From NCBI GenBank assembly GCA_937138625.1, contig CAKZPF010000006.1, positions 1-64,000 of the forward strand: DNA of 64,000 bases, read 5' to 3'. This DNA comes from an uncultured Caulobacteraceae bacterium. GTDB lineage: Bacteria > Pseudomonadota > Alphaproteobacteria > Caulobacterales > Caulobacteraceae. How positions within the stretch are numbered: position 1 is the first letter of the stretch; each line of letters begins with the position of its first letter. Below are positions 1-8,165 of the stretch, one piece after another. The translations under genes were made by a program, and so were the position numbers. The notes below the pieces were generated by a model. It was given only the letters and a program-made list of their open reading frames with translations, ran no database searches and was not told the origin of the DNA.

Positions 1-177
1 GCCTTCAACACCATGTTTTATATAGGAAATATAATGGTCAGGACAGCGAAATCAGCGCCTTACTTGGGAAATGTGGGGCCAGAATATTCTGGCATTTCTA
101 GGGCACTGTCGCGATGGCGCTTGCTTCTCCGTGCAGGACGCAACAATAATATTTGCGACGATGACGGGAGGGGCATG

Positions 178-1044
178 ATGAATCACGACGATTTCCCTGC
201 GCTATTTCTAGACGCAGACAACGCTTCCAATATGTATCAAAGAACGTTTCTGCGGCTAATTCGTGGCGAATACATTGCGTTGTTTTTTGCAGCGATATTT
301 TCCATGAGCTTCATGAATGATATCATCTACTACGTGCTTTACGCGGGAGTTTTCGTTGTTGGATTAGTCATCCTCATTGCTCGCGCGCACAGTAAACCGG
401 AGCAGTGGTGGTATAGATGCCGCGCATTAGCTGAAAGCGTCAAAACATTGACTTGGCGGTATATGATGCACGCCGCACCTTTCGAGGGAGAAGATGCACA
501 AGCAAGGACGCAGTTTCGAGGCCAACTGAATACAATTTTTCGCGAAAACATAGAAACCGCGAAACGCATCACGGACGATTGGTCTGGAAATGACCAAATC
601 ACCCGGGCCATGGACGCCGTGCGAGTTAAAACCCGCGAAGACAGAATGGCGTATTATCTAAAGAATCGTGTCGAGGATCAGCGGAGCTGGTATAGGCGGA
701 AATCCAAGGCCAATCGCAATGCTTCCCGGATGTGGGTATGGATAAGTGGTGCCTGTTACGTCATCGCGGGTTCGATGGCCTTAAGTCGTATCGCTTTGCC
801 AAGTTGGCAATATTGGCCAATCGAGCCGCTCATTGTCGTCGCAGCTTCCATCGTAGGCTGGATGCAAATTAAAAAGTTTAATGAGCTATCTGCCGCTTAC
901 ACAGTAACCGCACATGAAATCGGCTTGATTAAAGCACTAACAGACGACATGAGATCTGATGAACAGTTCTCGGAATTTGTGAATGATGCGGAAAAAGCAT
1001 TTTCAAGAGAACATACCTTGTGGCTTGCAAGGCAATCGGACTGA
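178..1044 (+). CDS. SLATT/DUF4231-type membrane protein, putative pore-forming effector
   Basis: Predicted 288-residue inner-membrane protein. Hydrophobic segments form two pairs: one near the N-terminus (EYIALFFAAIF... and YYVLYAGVFVVGLVIL) and one after the middle (MWVWISGACYVIAGSMAL and EPLIVVAASIVGWMQI). The second pair follows a basic stretch, VEDQRSWYRRKSKANR, that is typical of DUF4231/SLATT proteins. SLATT proteins are predicted membrane effectors that work with nucleotide-signal enzymes in anti-phage or suicide systems. A longer frame runs back to position 13, but GGGAGGGG at 166-173 sits just before ATG codons at 175 and 178, so the start is placed at 178. The TIR-domain gene begins 10 bp downstream, which implies co-transcription. 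The family call is from remembered motifs; a pore function is inference. Confidence 0.72.
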   Translation: MNHDDFPALFLDADNASNMYQRTFLRLIRGEYIALFFAAIFSMSFMNDIIYYVLYAGVFVVGLVILIARAHSKPEQWWYRCRALAESVKTLTWRYMMHAAPFEGEDAQARTQFRGQLNTIFRENIETAKRITDDWSGNDQITRAMDAVRVKTREDRMAYYLKNRVEDQRSWYRRKSKANRNASRMWVWISGACYVIAGSMALSRIALPSWQYWPIEPLIVVAASIVGWMQIKKFNELSAAYTVTAHEIGLIKALTDDMRSDEQFSEFVNDAEKAFSREHTLWLARQSD

Positions 1045-1054
1045 GGGGGAATAA

Positions 1055-1549
1055 ATGTCTGGCGCTGCTTATGTCGTATTTGACGGCGACAATGATAAAT
1101 GGGCGTATGCCTACATGAACGGCTGGAAGGCCAATAGAAATATAGATTTCACGTATCAAAATGCGCACGATCTGGACACAATGACAGGCCGCGCACAAGA
1201 TGAGCAATACGTCAAATCGAAGCTGCGCGAGAGGATGAGGCATTCGTCTGCTGTTGTTGTCTTGGTAGGTGAAAAAACAAAAAATCTATACAAGTATGTG
1301 CGATGGGAATTGGAGCTTGCCCTTGAGCTTGGCCTGCCGATCATTGCGGCAAATTTGAATGAAACAAATCGACAAGATAGCAACAGATGTCCCGCAATCA
1401 TTCGCGACAAGGGCTGTGTCGTTCACATCCCATATAAGCTTTCTGCATTGAAGCACGCGATGGCTAACTGGCCGAGCGAGTTTAGCCGGCTCAGCTATAC
1501 CGATAGAAACGGTGGCGCTAGGCATTATACTCAGTTCGATGCAAGCTGA
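1055..1549 (+). CDS. TIR-like (ThsB/DUF1863 family) protein
   Basis: A single-domain protein of 164 residues resembling the MTH538/ThsB TIR-like family. Seen: an N-terminal YVVFDGDNDKWAY strand/loop, the central run EQYVKSKLRERMRHSSAVVVLVGEKT, and YVRWELELALELGLPIIA. The WE pair (W84-E85) matches the conserved WEI segment of the family, and the Glu is the candidate catalytic residue. In Thoeris systems, ThsB proteins turn NAD into an ADP-ribose-derived signal that activates an effector. A GAGGGGGA ribosome binding site precedes ATG 1055. The SLATT gene ends 10 bp upstream, and no SIR2/SLOG ThsA is in the window, so the likely partner here is the SLATT protein. NAD-cleaving activity is inferred. 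Confidence 0.78.
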   Translation: MSGAAYVVFDGDNDKWAYAYMNGWKANRNIDFTYQNAHDLDTMTGRAQDEQYVKSKLRERMRHSSAVVVLVGEKTKNLYKYVRWELELALELGLPIIAANLNETNRQDSNRCPAIIRDKGCVVHIPYKLSALKHAMANWPSEFSRLSYTDRNGGARHYTQFDAS

Positions 1550-1615
1550 TTGGATGAGGCAGGCCCCTACAAGAAGCGCGGAAGCTAGGCCCATTCCAAA
1601 TTGCTTGGGGGAGCA

Positions 1616-2455
1616 ATGTTTAATCTCTTGATGTTCAACGTCGATTGGCCCTCGGGCAGAGTCACCGTCCCTATGGGGCGGATGTTTGAATACACGGATG
1701 ACCACATCACCGAGCAGTTTCGCGAAGGCGGCAACCCTCTTCTAGATCGTCTCACCGCTTTGCCGTGCTTGTTCTGCGAAGAAGGCACGACCGACGAAAC
1801 CGCTTATATCGGTCAGATCAACCGTGCGCGCATTGTCGGCAGGGATGTGTCTCTTGAAGTCGGCTTCGACGCGGAGGTGCCACCGCTTCAGAACAGCATG
1901 ATTCACGCGAACCGTGCAGAGTTGCACATGCCCCACGAATTCGAGTTTTCACGAAATCACTGGGCGGTGAAGGACGTTGACCTCTATAGATTCTTACTCC
2001 GCAACGTGCGCCCCCGCCGCCAGCGCCCGGCCGTGTTTCAAATCCCCGAACATGAAAACATCGAGCCTGCCTTAGCATCAGTGATGATGCCGTTCGATGC
2101 GGGCTTCAATGATGTTTATGCTGCCATCCAACTTGGCGCTGGCAATGCTGGCCTTCGTTGCAGGCGGGCGGACGACATTTGGGAGAACCCGGCAATCATT
2201 CAGGACGTGGTCTCCCTCATCGACCGTTCGCGCGTCGTCGTATGCGACTGCACCGGCAGAAACCCAAACGTGTTCTATGAGGCGGGCATTGCGCACACGC
2301 TTGGGCGTGAGGTGATTCTCATCACGCAGAGCGAGCACGACATTCCGTTCGATCTGCGGCACCTTCGCCATGTCCGTTACCTTAACAATGCCGAAGGGCG
2401 CGGTGCTCTAGCTGCTACGTTGCAAAGCAAGATGCAGACCATCCTCGGACACTAG
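1616..2455 (+). CDS. Protein with C-terminal nucleoside-deoxyribosyltransferase/TIR-like domain
   Basis: Predicted 279 residues. The N-terminal half (about 1-145) is an unrecognised beta-rich region. The C-terminal half begins at ASVMMPFDAGF and carries DVVSLIDRSRVVVCDCTGR followed by NPNVFYEAGIAHTLGREVILIT, the signature of nucleoside 2-deoxyribosyltransferase-like folds related to TIR domains. The Glu in FYEAG (about residue 222) is the catalytic candidate. The frame can be read from 1601, but GGGGGAG at 1607-1613 lies just before ATG 1616. It sits 66 bp after the TIR gene and 72 bp before the ATPase gene. It could be a sensor, a second nucleotide-processing enzyme or a base hydrolase; the sequence does not decide. 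Confidence 0.65.
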   Translation: MFNLLMFNVDWPSGRVTVPMGRMFEYTDDHITEQFREGGNPLLDRLTALPCLFCEEGTTDETAYIGQINRARIVGRDVSLEVGFDAEVPPLQNSMIHANRAELHMPHEFEFSRNHWAVKDVDLYRFLLRNVRPRRQRPAVFQIPEHENIEPALASVMMPFDAGFNDVYAAIQLGAGNAGLRCRRADDIWENPAIIQDVVSLIDRSRVVVCDCTGRNPNVFYEAGIAHTLGREVILITQSEHDIPFDLRHLRHVRYLNNAEGRGALAATLQSKMQTILGH

Positions 2456-2527
2456 ATGAAAATCGATGGATAAGTTTGTCGAGAGCTATCCTAGATGGTA
2501 GCGATTTGAAGCTGGGGGTGTTGCAAG

Positions 2528-4141
2528 ATGGCGTTCGATTTTTCTGTGCCTTTGCCGCTTGGGGAAGCAATTAACTTCAGTGTCGACGTTGGGCAGGCAT
2601 TATATGTGCTTGGAGCGAATGGCACAGGTAAATCCAGTTTACTCCAACAATTCTACTCTCAACATCGGAAAAATGGCCGACGAATTTCAGCGCATCGCCA
2701 GACTTGGTTTCAATCAAATGCTCTAACCCTTTCAGCGCATGAAAAGAAGAATACAGAGACGTATATTTTAAATGATGATGCGAACCCACATTCGCGCTGG
2801 AAGGATGACTATTCTGCACAGAGAGCGAGCGTCGCAATATATGACCTAATTGACGCTGAAAATGTAAGGGCGCGTTCAATAGCGGGAGCTGTAGACGACA
2901 AGGATATGGATCTTGCGTTGGCGCTGTCGAAGAAAGACGCCCCCATCAAGATCATAAATGAACTTCTCCGCCTCTCGAACATCCCTGTGGAGATATCCGT
3001 TCAAGAATCCGAACAGGTCATGGCATCACGAAACGGGGGAACGAAATATAGTATATCCGAACTCTCGGATGGGGAGCGAAACGCGCTTCTGATCGCAGCA
3101 AACGTCCTAACGTGCAAGCCTGGATCAATCCTATTCATTGATGAACCAGAGCGGCACCTGCATCGGTCAATCATATCACCGCTGCTAACACTACTTTTCT
3201 CAAAACGGGTAGATTGCGCGTTTGTCATCTCCACGCACGATGTGATGCTTCCTCTAGATAATCGCGAAGCTAGAACACTCCTGATCCGTGGCTGCACGTA
3301 CCGAGAGTCGAATGTCGTGAATTGGGATGCCGACCTGCTGGACGCGGACGGTGAGATTGATGATCAGTTGAAGCAGGACGTTCTCGGCAACCGCCGAAAG
3401 CTGCTCTTCATCGAAGGCACCGAAGCCAGCTTAGACCTGCCTCTCTATAGTCTTCTATTTCCTCAGGTGTCGGTGATCCCCAAGTCCACCTGCCGCGATG
3501 TTGAGCATGCAGTATCCAGCATCAGGGACGCGCATGAACTGCACTGGCTGAGAGCGTTTGGAATTGTAGATAACGACCGTCGACCGGAAGAGACAATTGC
3601 CGAACTAAAAGCAAAAGGTGTTTACGCGGTATCTGTCTTCGCTGTTGAGTCCATTTATTATAACACCTTGGTTCTTGAACGCCTTGCGGCTCGTCAAAAC
3701 GAGATGACAGGGGCAGATACGAACCAATTGCTTGAGCAGGCTAAGGTTGCGGCGATCAACGCTGTTCGATCACACATTCAACGTCTCTCTGAGCGGGTGA
3801 TAGAAGCGTCTGTTCGGCAGCAGTTGATGAGCAAACTGCCGAAGCGCTCAGATATCGCGGAAGCGCAGCCGATTGAGATTACGATTGATGTACCAACAGT
3901 TGTTGCGGAAGAGGTCGCGCGCCTAACACAAGCATGCGACGATGGCGATCTCAGCATGATAATCGCGAAATATCCTGTGCGTGAGACGCCGGCCCTTCGC
4001 GAGATCGCAATCAAGCTCGGTTTTCAAGGGAGAACCCAGTACGAAAACTCCGTGCGAAAAATGCTGATGGACGATCCCGAAGCCCTCGTCGAACTTCAGG
4101 CACTGTTCGGGACTCTCAAATCTGACATTGACGCTGCATGA
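2528..4141 (+). CDS. AAA/ABC-type ATPase with TOPRIM/DUF4435-like C-terminus
   Basis: A 537-residue protein with an ABC-like ATPase module: Walker A GANGTGKSS (about residues 29-37), signature-like ELSDGERNALL, and Walker B SILFIDEPERHLH. A second part begins near KLLFIEGTEASLDLPLY and includes FGIVDNDRR, an acidic pattern like the TOPRIM/DUF4435 domains that follow ATPases in OLD-like nucleases. The last 150 residues are helical and unassigned. GGGGG at 2514-2518 gives a workable ribosome site for ATG 2528. As last gene of the four-gene defence cluster it could be the invader sensor or a nuclease arm. The ATPase is certain; nuclease activity is not. Confidence 0.75.
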   Translation: MAFDFSVPLPLGEAINFSVDVGQALYVLGANGTGKSSLLQQFYSQHRKNGRRISAHRQTWFQSNALTLSAHEKKNTETYILNDDANPHSRWKDDYSAQRASVAIYDLIDAENVRARSIAGAVDDKDMDLALALSKKDAPIKIINELLRLSNIPVEISVQESEQVMASRNGGTKYSISELSDGERNALLIAANVLTCKPGSILFIDEPERHLHRSIISPLLTLLFSKRVDCAFVISTHDVMLPLDNREARTLLIRGCTYRESNVVNWDADLLDADGEIDDQLKQDVLGNRRKLLFIEGTEASLDLPLYSLLFPQVSVIPKSTCRDVEHAVSSIRDAHELHWLRAFGIVDNDRRPEETIAELKAKGVYAVSVFAVESIYYNTLVLERLAARQNEMTGADTNQLLEQAKVAAINAVRSHIQRLSERVIEASVRQQLMSKLPKRSDIAEAQPIEITIDVPTVVAEEVARLTQACDDGDLSMIIAKYPVRETPALREIAIKLGFQGRTQYENSVRKMLMDDPEALVELQALFGTLKSDIDAA

Positions 4142-4442
4142 TCATCTACAGAGGTTTTTGTACGAATCGCAGGATAAAAATCCTCATTGCTTCAAGTAGT
4201 TAAATGTGATTTTCAGGTTTCATTTTGGAGGGGTATAGCGTAGGTGTAGTTCTCTGTTTCGTCGGCTTCGGCCCGCCACTTACCCGTCCAAAGACGGCCA
4301 AAGTCATCCAAAAACACTTGAAAAATAATAACTAAGCACTTAGGCTTTGTCCGAGGGCGTCCGACGAGATACCAACAGATACCACCAATTTGTTGGTATC
4401 TGTGTTGGTACATTTTGGAGGCCCGTGCGGAGATACCAACAC
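4142..4442. other. Non-coding region upstream of integrase with arm-site-like repeats
   Basis: No gene is seen in these 301 bases. AGATACCAACA occurs at 4367-4377 and 4431-4441 and its inverse TGTTGGTATCT at 4391-4401, just before the integrase start. CATTTTGGAGG occurs at 4221-4231 and 4411-4421; the first copy continues into GGTATAGCG and resembles sequence at 17155-17178 at the far end of the island. Such repeats fit integrase arm-type binding sites and autoregulation. No intact tRNA was found here. Confidence 0.5.
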
Positions 4443-5639
4443 ATGGCGCTGACAGACTTGAAATGTAAAACAGCGAAGGGGGCGGATAAGGCCTACAAGC
4501 TTGCGGATGCTCACGGCCTGTATTTACAGGTCATGCCCAATGGGGCACGGTATTGGCGCATGAGCTATCGCTTTTTGGGAAAACAGAAAACTTTAGCCCT
4601 GGGCGTCTATCCAGAAGTCAGCCTGGCCCAAGCCCGCGAAAAGCGTGAAGCTGCGCGCAATCTGCTGGCAGATAACATAGATCCTGGTGAAGCCCGCAAA
4701 GCCGAAAAGCGCAAACGCATAGCGGCCGCCGAATGCACCTTTGAGCGTGTTGCGCGCGATTGGCACGATCGGCACAAGGCGCGCTGGTCAGACGGCCATG
4801 CCCGCACCATCTTATATCGATTGGAACAAGACATCTTCCCCGTCATTGGCCACCGGCCCATTGGCGAGATCAAGACCCCCGAAGTGATGGAAGCCCTGCG
4901 CAGCATTGAAGACCGGGGTGCCCATGAAATGGCCCGGCGGGCGCGGCAAGTGTGCGACCAGGTGTTTCGCCATGCCTGCATCACGGGGCTGGCCGAAAAC
5001 AACCCGGCCAGCAATCTGCGCGGAGCCTTGAAGCCTTTCCGAAAGGGACACTTTGCGGCCATCGATAGCGCCGAGCTGCCCACCTTTATGCGTATTCTGG
5101 AGCGCAACGAGTTGCGACTTTTCCCCCATACGCGGCTGGCGATGAAGTTGCTGTTGCTGACCTTTGTGCGCACCTCGGAATTGATACAGGCCACATGGGA
5201 TGAATTTGACCTCGAGGACCGCACCTGGCTGATCCCCACCGAGCGCATGAAGATGCGCCGTCCGCACTTGGTGCCGTTATCAGACCAAGCGCTGGCCATT
5301 TTGCGCGAGCTGAAAGAATTGAGCGGTGGACGGCTCTATGTCTTCCCCAGCCAGATCAAACCCAAGGGCCATATGAGCAACAACACCATTTTGAAGGTCA
5401 TTGAAAAAATGGGCTATCGCGGCCGCATGACCGGCCATGGGGTGCGGGCATTGGCCATGAGCACCATCAAAGAAAAGCTGGGCTATCGCCACGAGGTAGT
5501 GGATCGCCAACTGGCCCATGCGCCACGCAATGCGGTGGACGCAGCCTATGACCGCGCACAATTCCTAGACGACCGGCGAAAGATGATGCAGGATTGGGCA
5601 GATTATTTGGATGGGGTGATAGCTGGGAATGGGCTATGA
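4443..5639 (+). CDS. P4-type tyrosine-recombinase integrase
   Basis: Site-specific recombinase of 398 residues, the usual size for P4-like integrases of genomic islands. The N-terminal DUF4102 arm-binding domain is clear (MALTDLKCKTAK... LADAHGLYLQV... LGVYPEVSLAQAR). Catalytic residues are visible: R243 in FVRTSEL, H332/R335 in GHGVR, H359 in LAHAPR and Y369 in AAYDRA, so it looks active. ATG 4443 starts the conserved N-terminus; the open frame continues upstream to 4347 only through repeat DNA. Its stop overlaps the next start (ATGA at 5636-5639). It probably mobilised the island now holding the CRISPR-Cas genes. Confidence 0.93.
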   Translation: MALTDLKCKTAKGADKAYKLADAHGLYLQVMPNGARYWRMSYRFLGKQKTLALGVYPEVSLAQAREKREAARNLLADNIDPGEARKAEKRKRIAAAECTFERVARDWHDRHKARWSDGHARTILYRLEQDIFPVIGHRPIGEIKTPEVMEALRSIEDRGAHEMARRARQVCDQVFRHACITGLAENNPASNLRGALKPFRKGHFAAIDSAELPTFMRILERNELRLFPHTRLAMKLLLLTFVRTSELIQATWDEFDLEDRTWLIPTERMKMRRPHLVPLSDQALAILRELKELSGGRLYVFPSQIKPKGHMSNNTILKVIEKMGYRGRMTGHGVRALAMSTIKEKLGYRHEVVDRQLAHAPRNAVDAAYDRAQFLDDRRKMMQDWADYLDGVIAGNGL

Positions 5640-6223
5640 GCGAAGATGTAACACTATGGAAGCTCAATAATGAGTATACACTCTTAGAAGCGATTTGTTT
5701 GACCCTGGGTGAAAATCCAATGTATTTCAGGGGCATGAGGTATCCCGAACAGGAAACTTACCTTCCCAATGGGGCTATACCGCTTATCAAGGCCATTGAA
5801 GAGACCATATTAAACCGTGAGTTAGACGTAAAGGGCGAAGCGCGGCGGGTACAGCACACCCGAGAAGTCAATTATGTTATTGATATTAATAGAACAAGCG
5901 TCAAAAAGGAAGCTTTTATCGAGTGGCTGAACACCAAGGGGGTCCACTCTGATTTTTTTCACGGTGTAAAAACAAAAGCAAAGCCAGATACACCGCCTGA
6001 TGCCTTCAAAACGCTAGAGCGCAAGACAGCGCTAAAGTTGATCATTGGCATGGCGGTAAAAGGATATGCGTATGACCCGAACGCTTCACGAAGCAACACG
6101 GTTTCTGAGATTAAAAGTGACTTAGAAGGACTAGGCATCGCCCTTGATGACGACACAATCCGAAAATGGCTGAGAGAAGCCACCGAGTTTTTACCCGAAG
6201 ATGCCTTATCCGACCGTGATTGA
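5636..6223 (+). CDS. Hypothetical protein of integrative elements
   Basis: Predicted 195-residue soluble protein, translationally coupled to the integrase by an ATGA overlap. The C-terminal part, KTALKLIIGMAVKGYAYDP followed by NTVSEIKSDLEGLGIALDDDTIRKWLREA, resembles a module recalled from alphaproteobacterial element proteins of unknown function and has a helix-turn-helix look. The N-terminus (VTLWKLNNEYTLLEAICLTLG) also fits small element-encoded proteins. No catalytic motif is seen. A perfect palindrome (6222-6239) lies at its stop codon. Confidence 0.65.
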   Translation: MSEDVTLWKLNNEYTLLEAICLTLGENPMYFRGMRYPEQETYLPNGAIPLIKAIEETILNRELDVKGEARRVQHTREVNYVIDINRTSVKKEAFIEWLNTKGVHSDFFHGVKTKAKPDTPPDAFKTLERKTALKLIIGMAVKGYAYDPNASRSNTVSEIKSDLEGLGIALDDDTIRKWLREATEFLPEDALSDRD

Positions 6224-6239
6224 AACCGAATCCGGTTTC
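6222..6239. repeat. Perfect inverted repeat GAAACCG-AATC-CGGTTTC
   Basis: Seven-base arms (6222-6228 and 6233-6239) with a four-base loop, overlapping the stop of the preceding gene. It is followed by AAACCGAATAGCG and an ATTCGG copy, so the same motif partly recurs. It may be an operator for the AlpA-like gene downstream or a weak hairpin. There is no T-run, so a terminator is unlikely. Confidence 0.45.
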
Positions 6240-6328
6240 GCTAAACCGAATAGCGCGCCAATTCGGCCACAAGCTCCGAAGCATAGTTTTGAATGTCCTC
6301 AGACTTCAATACACGAGGACGTATCACG

Positions 6329-6523
6329 ATGGATTATCCCCCCCTTCCCCAAACCGGCTATCTGCGCCTGCCTGATGTTTTGCGCCTGATCCCCGTCAGC
6401 AAATCCACCTGGTGGGCGGGCATCAAAGATGGCCGATACCCGAAACCGGTGAAGCTGGCCGCCCGTGTCACGGCCTGGCGTGTTGAAGACATCCGCGACT
6501 TGATTGACAATTTGAGTGCCTGA
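6329..6523 (+). CDS. AlpA-family DNA-binding regulator
   Basis: Small helix-turn-helix protein of 64 residues. The pattern YLRLPDVLRLIPVSKSTWW... GRYPKPVKLAARVTAWRVEDI matches AlpA/MerR-like excisionase regulators, which commonly lie near P4-type integrases and control excision. The start is ATG 6329, with GAGGA about nine bases upstream; the open frame from 6293 adds a tail without family resemblance. The next gene starts 2 bp after its stop, so these small genes and the second recombinase probably form one operon. Confidence 0.85.
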   Translation: MDYPPLPQTGYLRLPDVLRLIPVSKSTWWAGIKDGRYPKPVKLAARVTAWRVEDIRDLIDNLSA

Positions 6524-6525
6524 TT

Positions 6526-7035
6526 ATGGGCGCATCCCATAATGCCCCCAGAAAACGCAGGCGATACAACACGCGCCGCATAAAATCTGGGCGGGCTTAC
6601 AGCATACCAGAGTGCGCCAGATTGTTCGGCACGCATAAGAACACCATCAGCCAATGGATGAAAGATGGCCTCAAGCGCATTGACGACCAGAAGCCGTATC
6701 TGATCCGGGGCTCTGACTTGATTGCCTATTTGAAGGCCAAGCAATCCGCCCGCCGCGCCACGTGTAAACCCGATGAGTTTTACTGCCTGCGCTGTCGCGC
6801 ACCGCGCCAGCCCATGGGGCAGATGGTCGATATTGGGCCACACACGGCTAAGGCTGTGAACTTGGGGGCCTTGTGTGCGGTCTGCGAAATCCCAATGCAC
6901 CGCATCGCCAGCCGGAAAAATCTGGTCGAGATTCGCGCCCGCTTTGTCACGCACACACTGGCCAAGAGCAACATAAAGGACTGTGCCGAACCCCGCCTGA
7001 ACAGTGACAACAGAGGAGGTCAAGATCATGACTGA
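6526..7035 (+). CDS. HTH protein with C-terminal CxxC pairs
   Basis: Predicted 169 residues. The N-terminal half has a basic stretch (RKRRRYNTRRIKSGR) and an excisionase/MerR-like helix-turn-helix, AYSIPECARLFGTHKNTISQWMKDGL... PYLIRGSDLIAYL. The second half has FYCLRCRAPR and ALCAVCEIPM, two CxxC knuckles that could bind zinc, then a basic tail. The stop overlaps the downstream recombinase start by 8 bp (7028-7035). It is likely a DNA-binding accessory factor of the recombinase or a regulator; the function is not known from sequence. Confidence 0.7.
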   Translation: MGASHNAPRKRRRYNTRRIKSGRAYSIPECARLFGTHKNTISQWMKDGLKRIDDQKPYLIRGSDLIAYLKAKQSARRATCKPDEFYCLRCRAPRQPMGQMVDIGPHTAKAVNLGALCAVCEIPMHRIASRKNLVEIRARFVTHTLAKSNIKDCAEPRLNSDNRGGQDHD

Positions 7036-8146
7036 TTACAACCCCAAAAACGAGCGCATCAAGCACGATTATTTCATCCTTCTAACCGAAGCCCGGGGGC
7101 GGTCGCAGGCCACTGTTGATGGCGTATGTGCGGCCCTGCTGCGGTTTGAAGCCTATACCCGGTTCAAGGATTTCGCCACCTTCAACAAAGATCAGGCGAT
7201 CGGCTTCAAACATCACCTTTTGGAACAGAAAGCGGAACGCACGGGCAAGCCGCTCAGCCTTTCTGCGGTGTCCCAGGTTTTGGCCGCCTTGCGTGATTTT
7301 TTCATATGGCTGGTGATGCAACCCAGCTATCGCGGGCGGATCAAACCCAATGCCGTTGAATATTTGCGGCTAACCGACAAAGACGAACGCGCGGCCCGCA
7401 CAACCAAGCCCAAATGCTATCCGACTTTGGATGAAATTCGGCTGGCGATCAATGCCATGCCCACGGCCACGGTTCTGGAGCGGCGTGATCGGGCCTTGGT
7501 GGCCTTTACGATTGTCACCGGCATGCGCGATGCGGCCATATGTGGTGTGCGGCTGAAGCATATAGATATGGGCAAGCGCGCGGTGTTTCAGGACCCGCGA
7601 GAGATCAAAACCAAATTCTCGAAAGCGATCAACACGGCCTTTTTTCTCGTGGGCGAGGATTTCGAGCAGATCGTGATCGATTGGATCACCGAGCTGACCG
7701 ATCAACATGGCTTTGGGGCAAATGATCCGCTGTTTCCTAAAACCCAGGTTCGCCAGGATGCGGATAAATGTTTCAAGCCCGATGGCCTAGCGCGCGAGGG
7801 CTGGGCCAATGCCGCGCCGATCCGTACCGTGTTCAAACAGGCCTTTGAGGCTGTGGGATTGCCCTATTTCAGCCCGCACCGCTTCCGCGATACCCTGGCG
7901 CATTATGCCTATCAGGTGTGTAAGACCCCGGAAGCGTTCAAAGCCTGGAGCCAAAACCTGGGCCATGAACAGGTGATGACCACGTTCACAAGTTATGGGC
8001 ACATCCCACCCGAACGCCAAGCCGAACTGGTGCGGGGTGTGGGCAAAGCCCCAGAACCGGCGAATGATGATGATCGCGAGGTGCAGACCGCTTTACGAGT
8101 GCTGGAGCTGTACGACCGCAAGCGGCAGGGCGATAATCCGGTATAA
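7028..8146 (+). CDS. Tyrosine recombinase (second integrase)
   Basis: A 372-residue phage-integrase-family recombinase without the DUF4102 domain. Core-binding SAM-like domain about residues 10-110; catalytic domain from about 135. Conserved residues: R167 in TGMRDAA, H284/R287 in SPHRFRD, H313 in LGHEQV and Y323 in TSYGH. GAGGAGG at 7012-7018 supports ATG 7028 rather than the frame's earlier ATG at 7004. The stop lies within TATAAT (8142-8147), and the first CRISPR repeat begins 19 bp later. It seems intact. It may belong to the element carrying the preceding small genes or be involved in a separate rearrangement next to the array. Confidence 0.92.
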   Translation: MTDYNPKNERIKHDYFILLTEARGRSQATVDGVCAALLRFEAYTRFKDFATFNKDQAIGFKHHLLEQKAERTGKPLSLSAVSQVLAALRDFFIWLVMQPSYRGRIKPNAVEYLRLTDKDERAARTTKPKCYPTLDEIRLAINAMPTATVLERRDRALVAFTIVTGMRDAAICGVRLKHIDMGKRAVFQDPREIKTKFSKAINTAFFLVGEDFEQIVIDWITELTDQHGFGANDPLFPKTQVRQDADKCFKPDGLAREGWANAAPIRTVFKQAFEAVGLPYFSPHRFRDTLAHYAYQVCKTPEAFKAWSQNLGHEQVMTTFTSYGHIPPERQAELVRGVGKAPEPANDDDREVQTALRVLELYDRKRQGDNPV

Positions 8147-8165
8147 TCGGGTACGCTTTCGGGTG
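8141..8165 (+). promoter_or_regulatory. Possible promoter upstream of CRISPR array
   Basis: GTATAATCGGG at 8141-8151 places a perfect TATAAT 18 bp before the first repeat and overlaps the recombinase stop codon. The identical 11-mer lies at the predicted tracrRNA promoter (15136-15146). No good -35 hexamer is seen 16-18 bp upstream, so strength is doubtful. Only 19 bp separate gene and array, so no long AT-rich leader exists on this side. Confidence 0.4.

Noticed and set aside
4142..4442. Left attachment core matching the tRNA-like fragment at 17227
   Set aside because: No copy of the fragment was found between the ATPase gene and the integrase, so the left boundary is left open.
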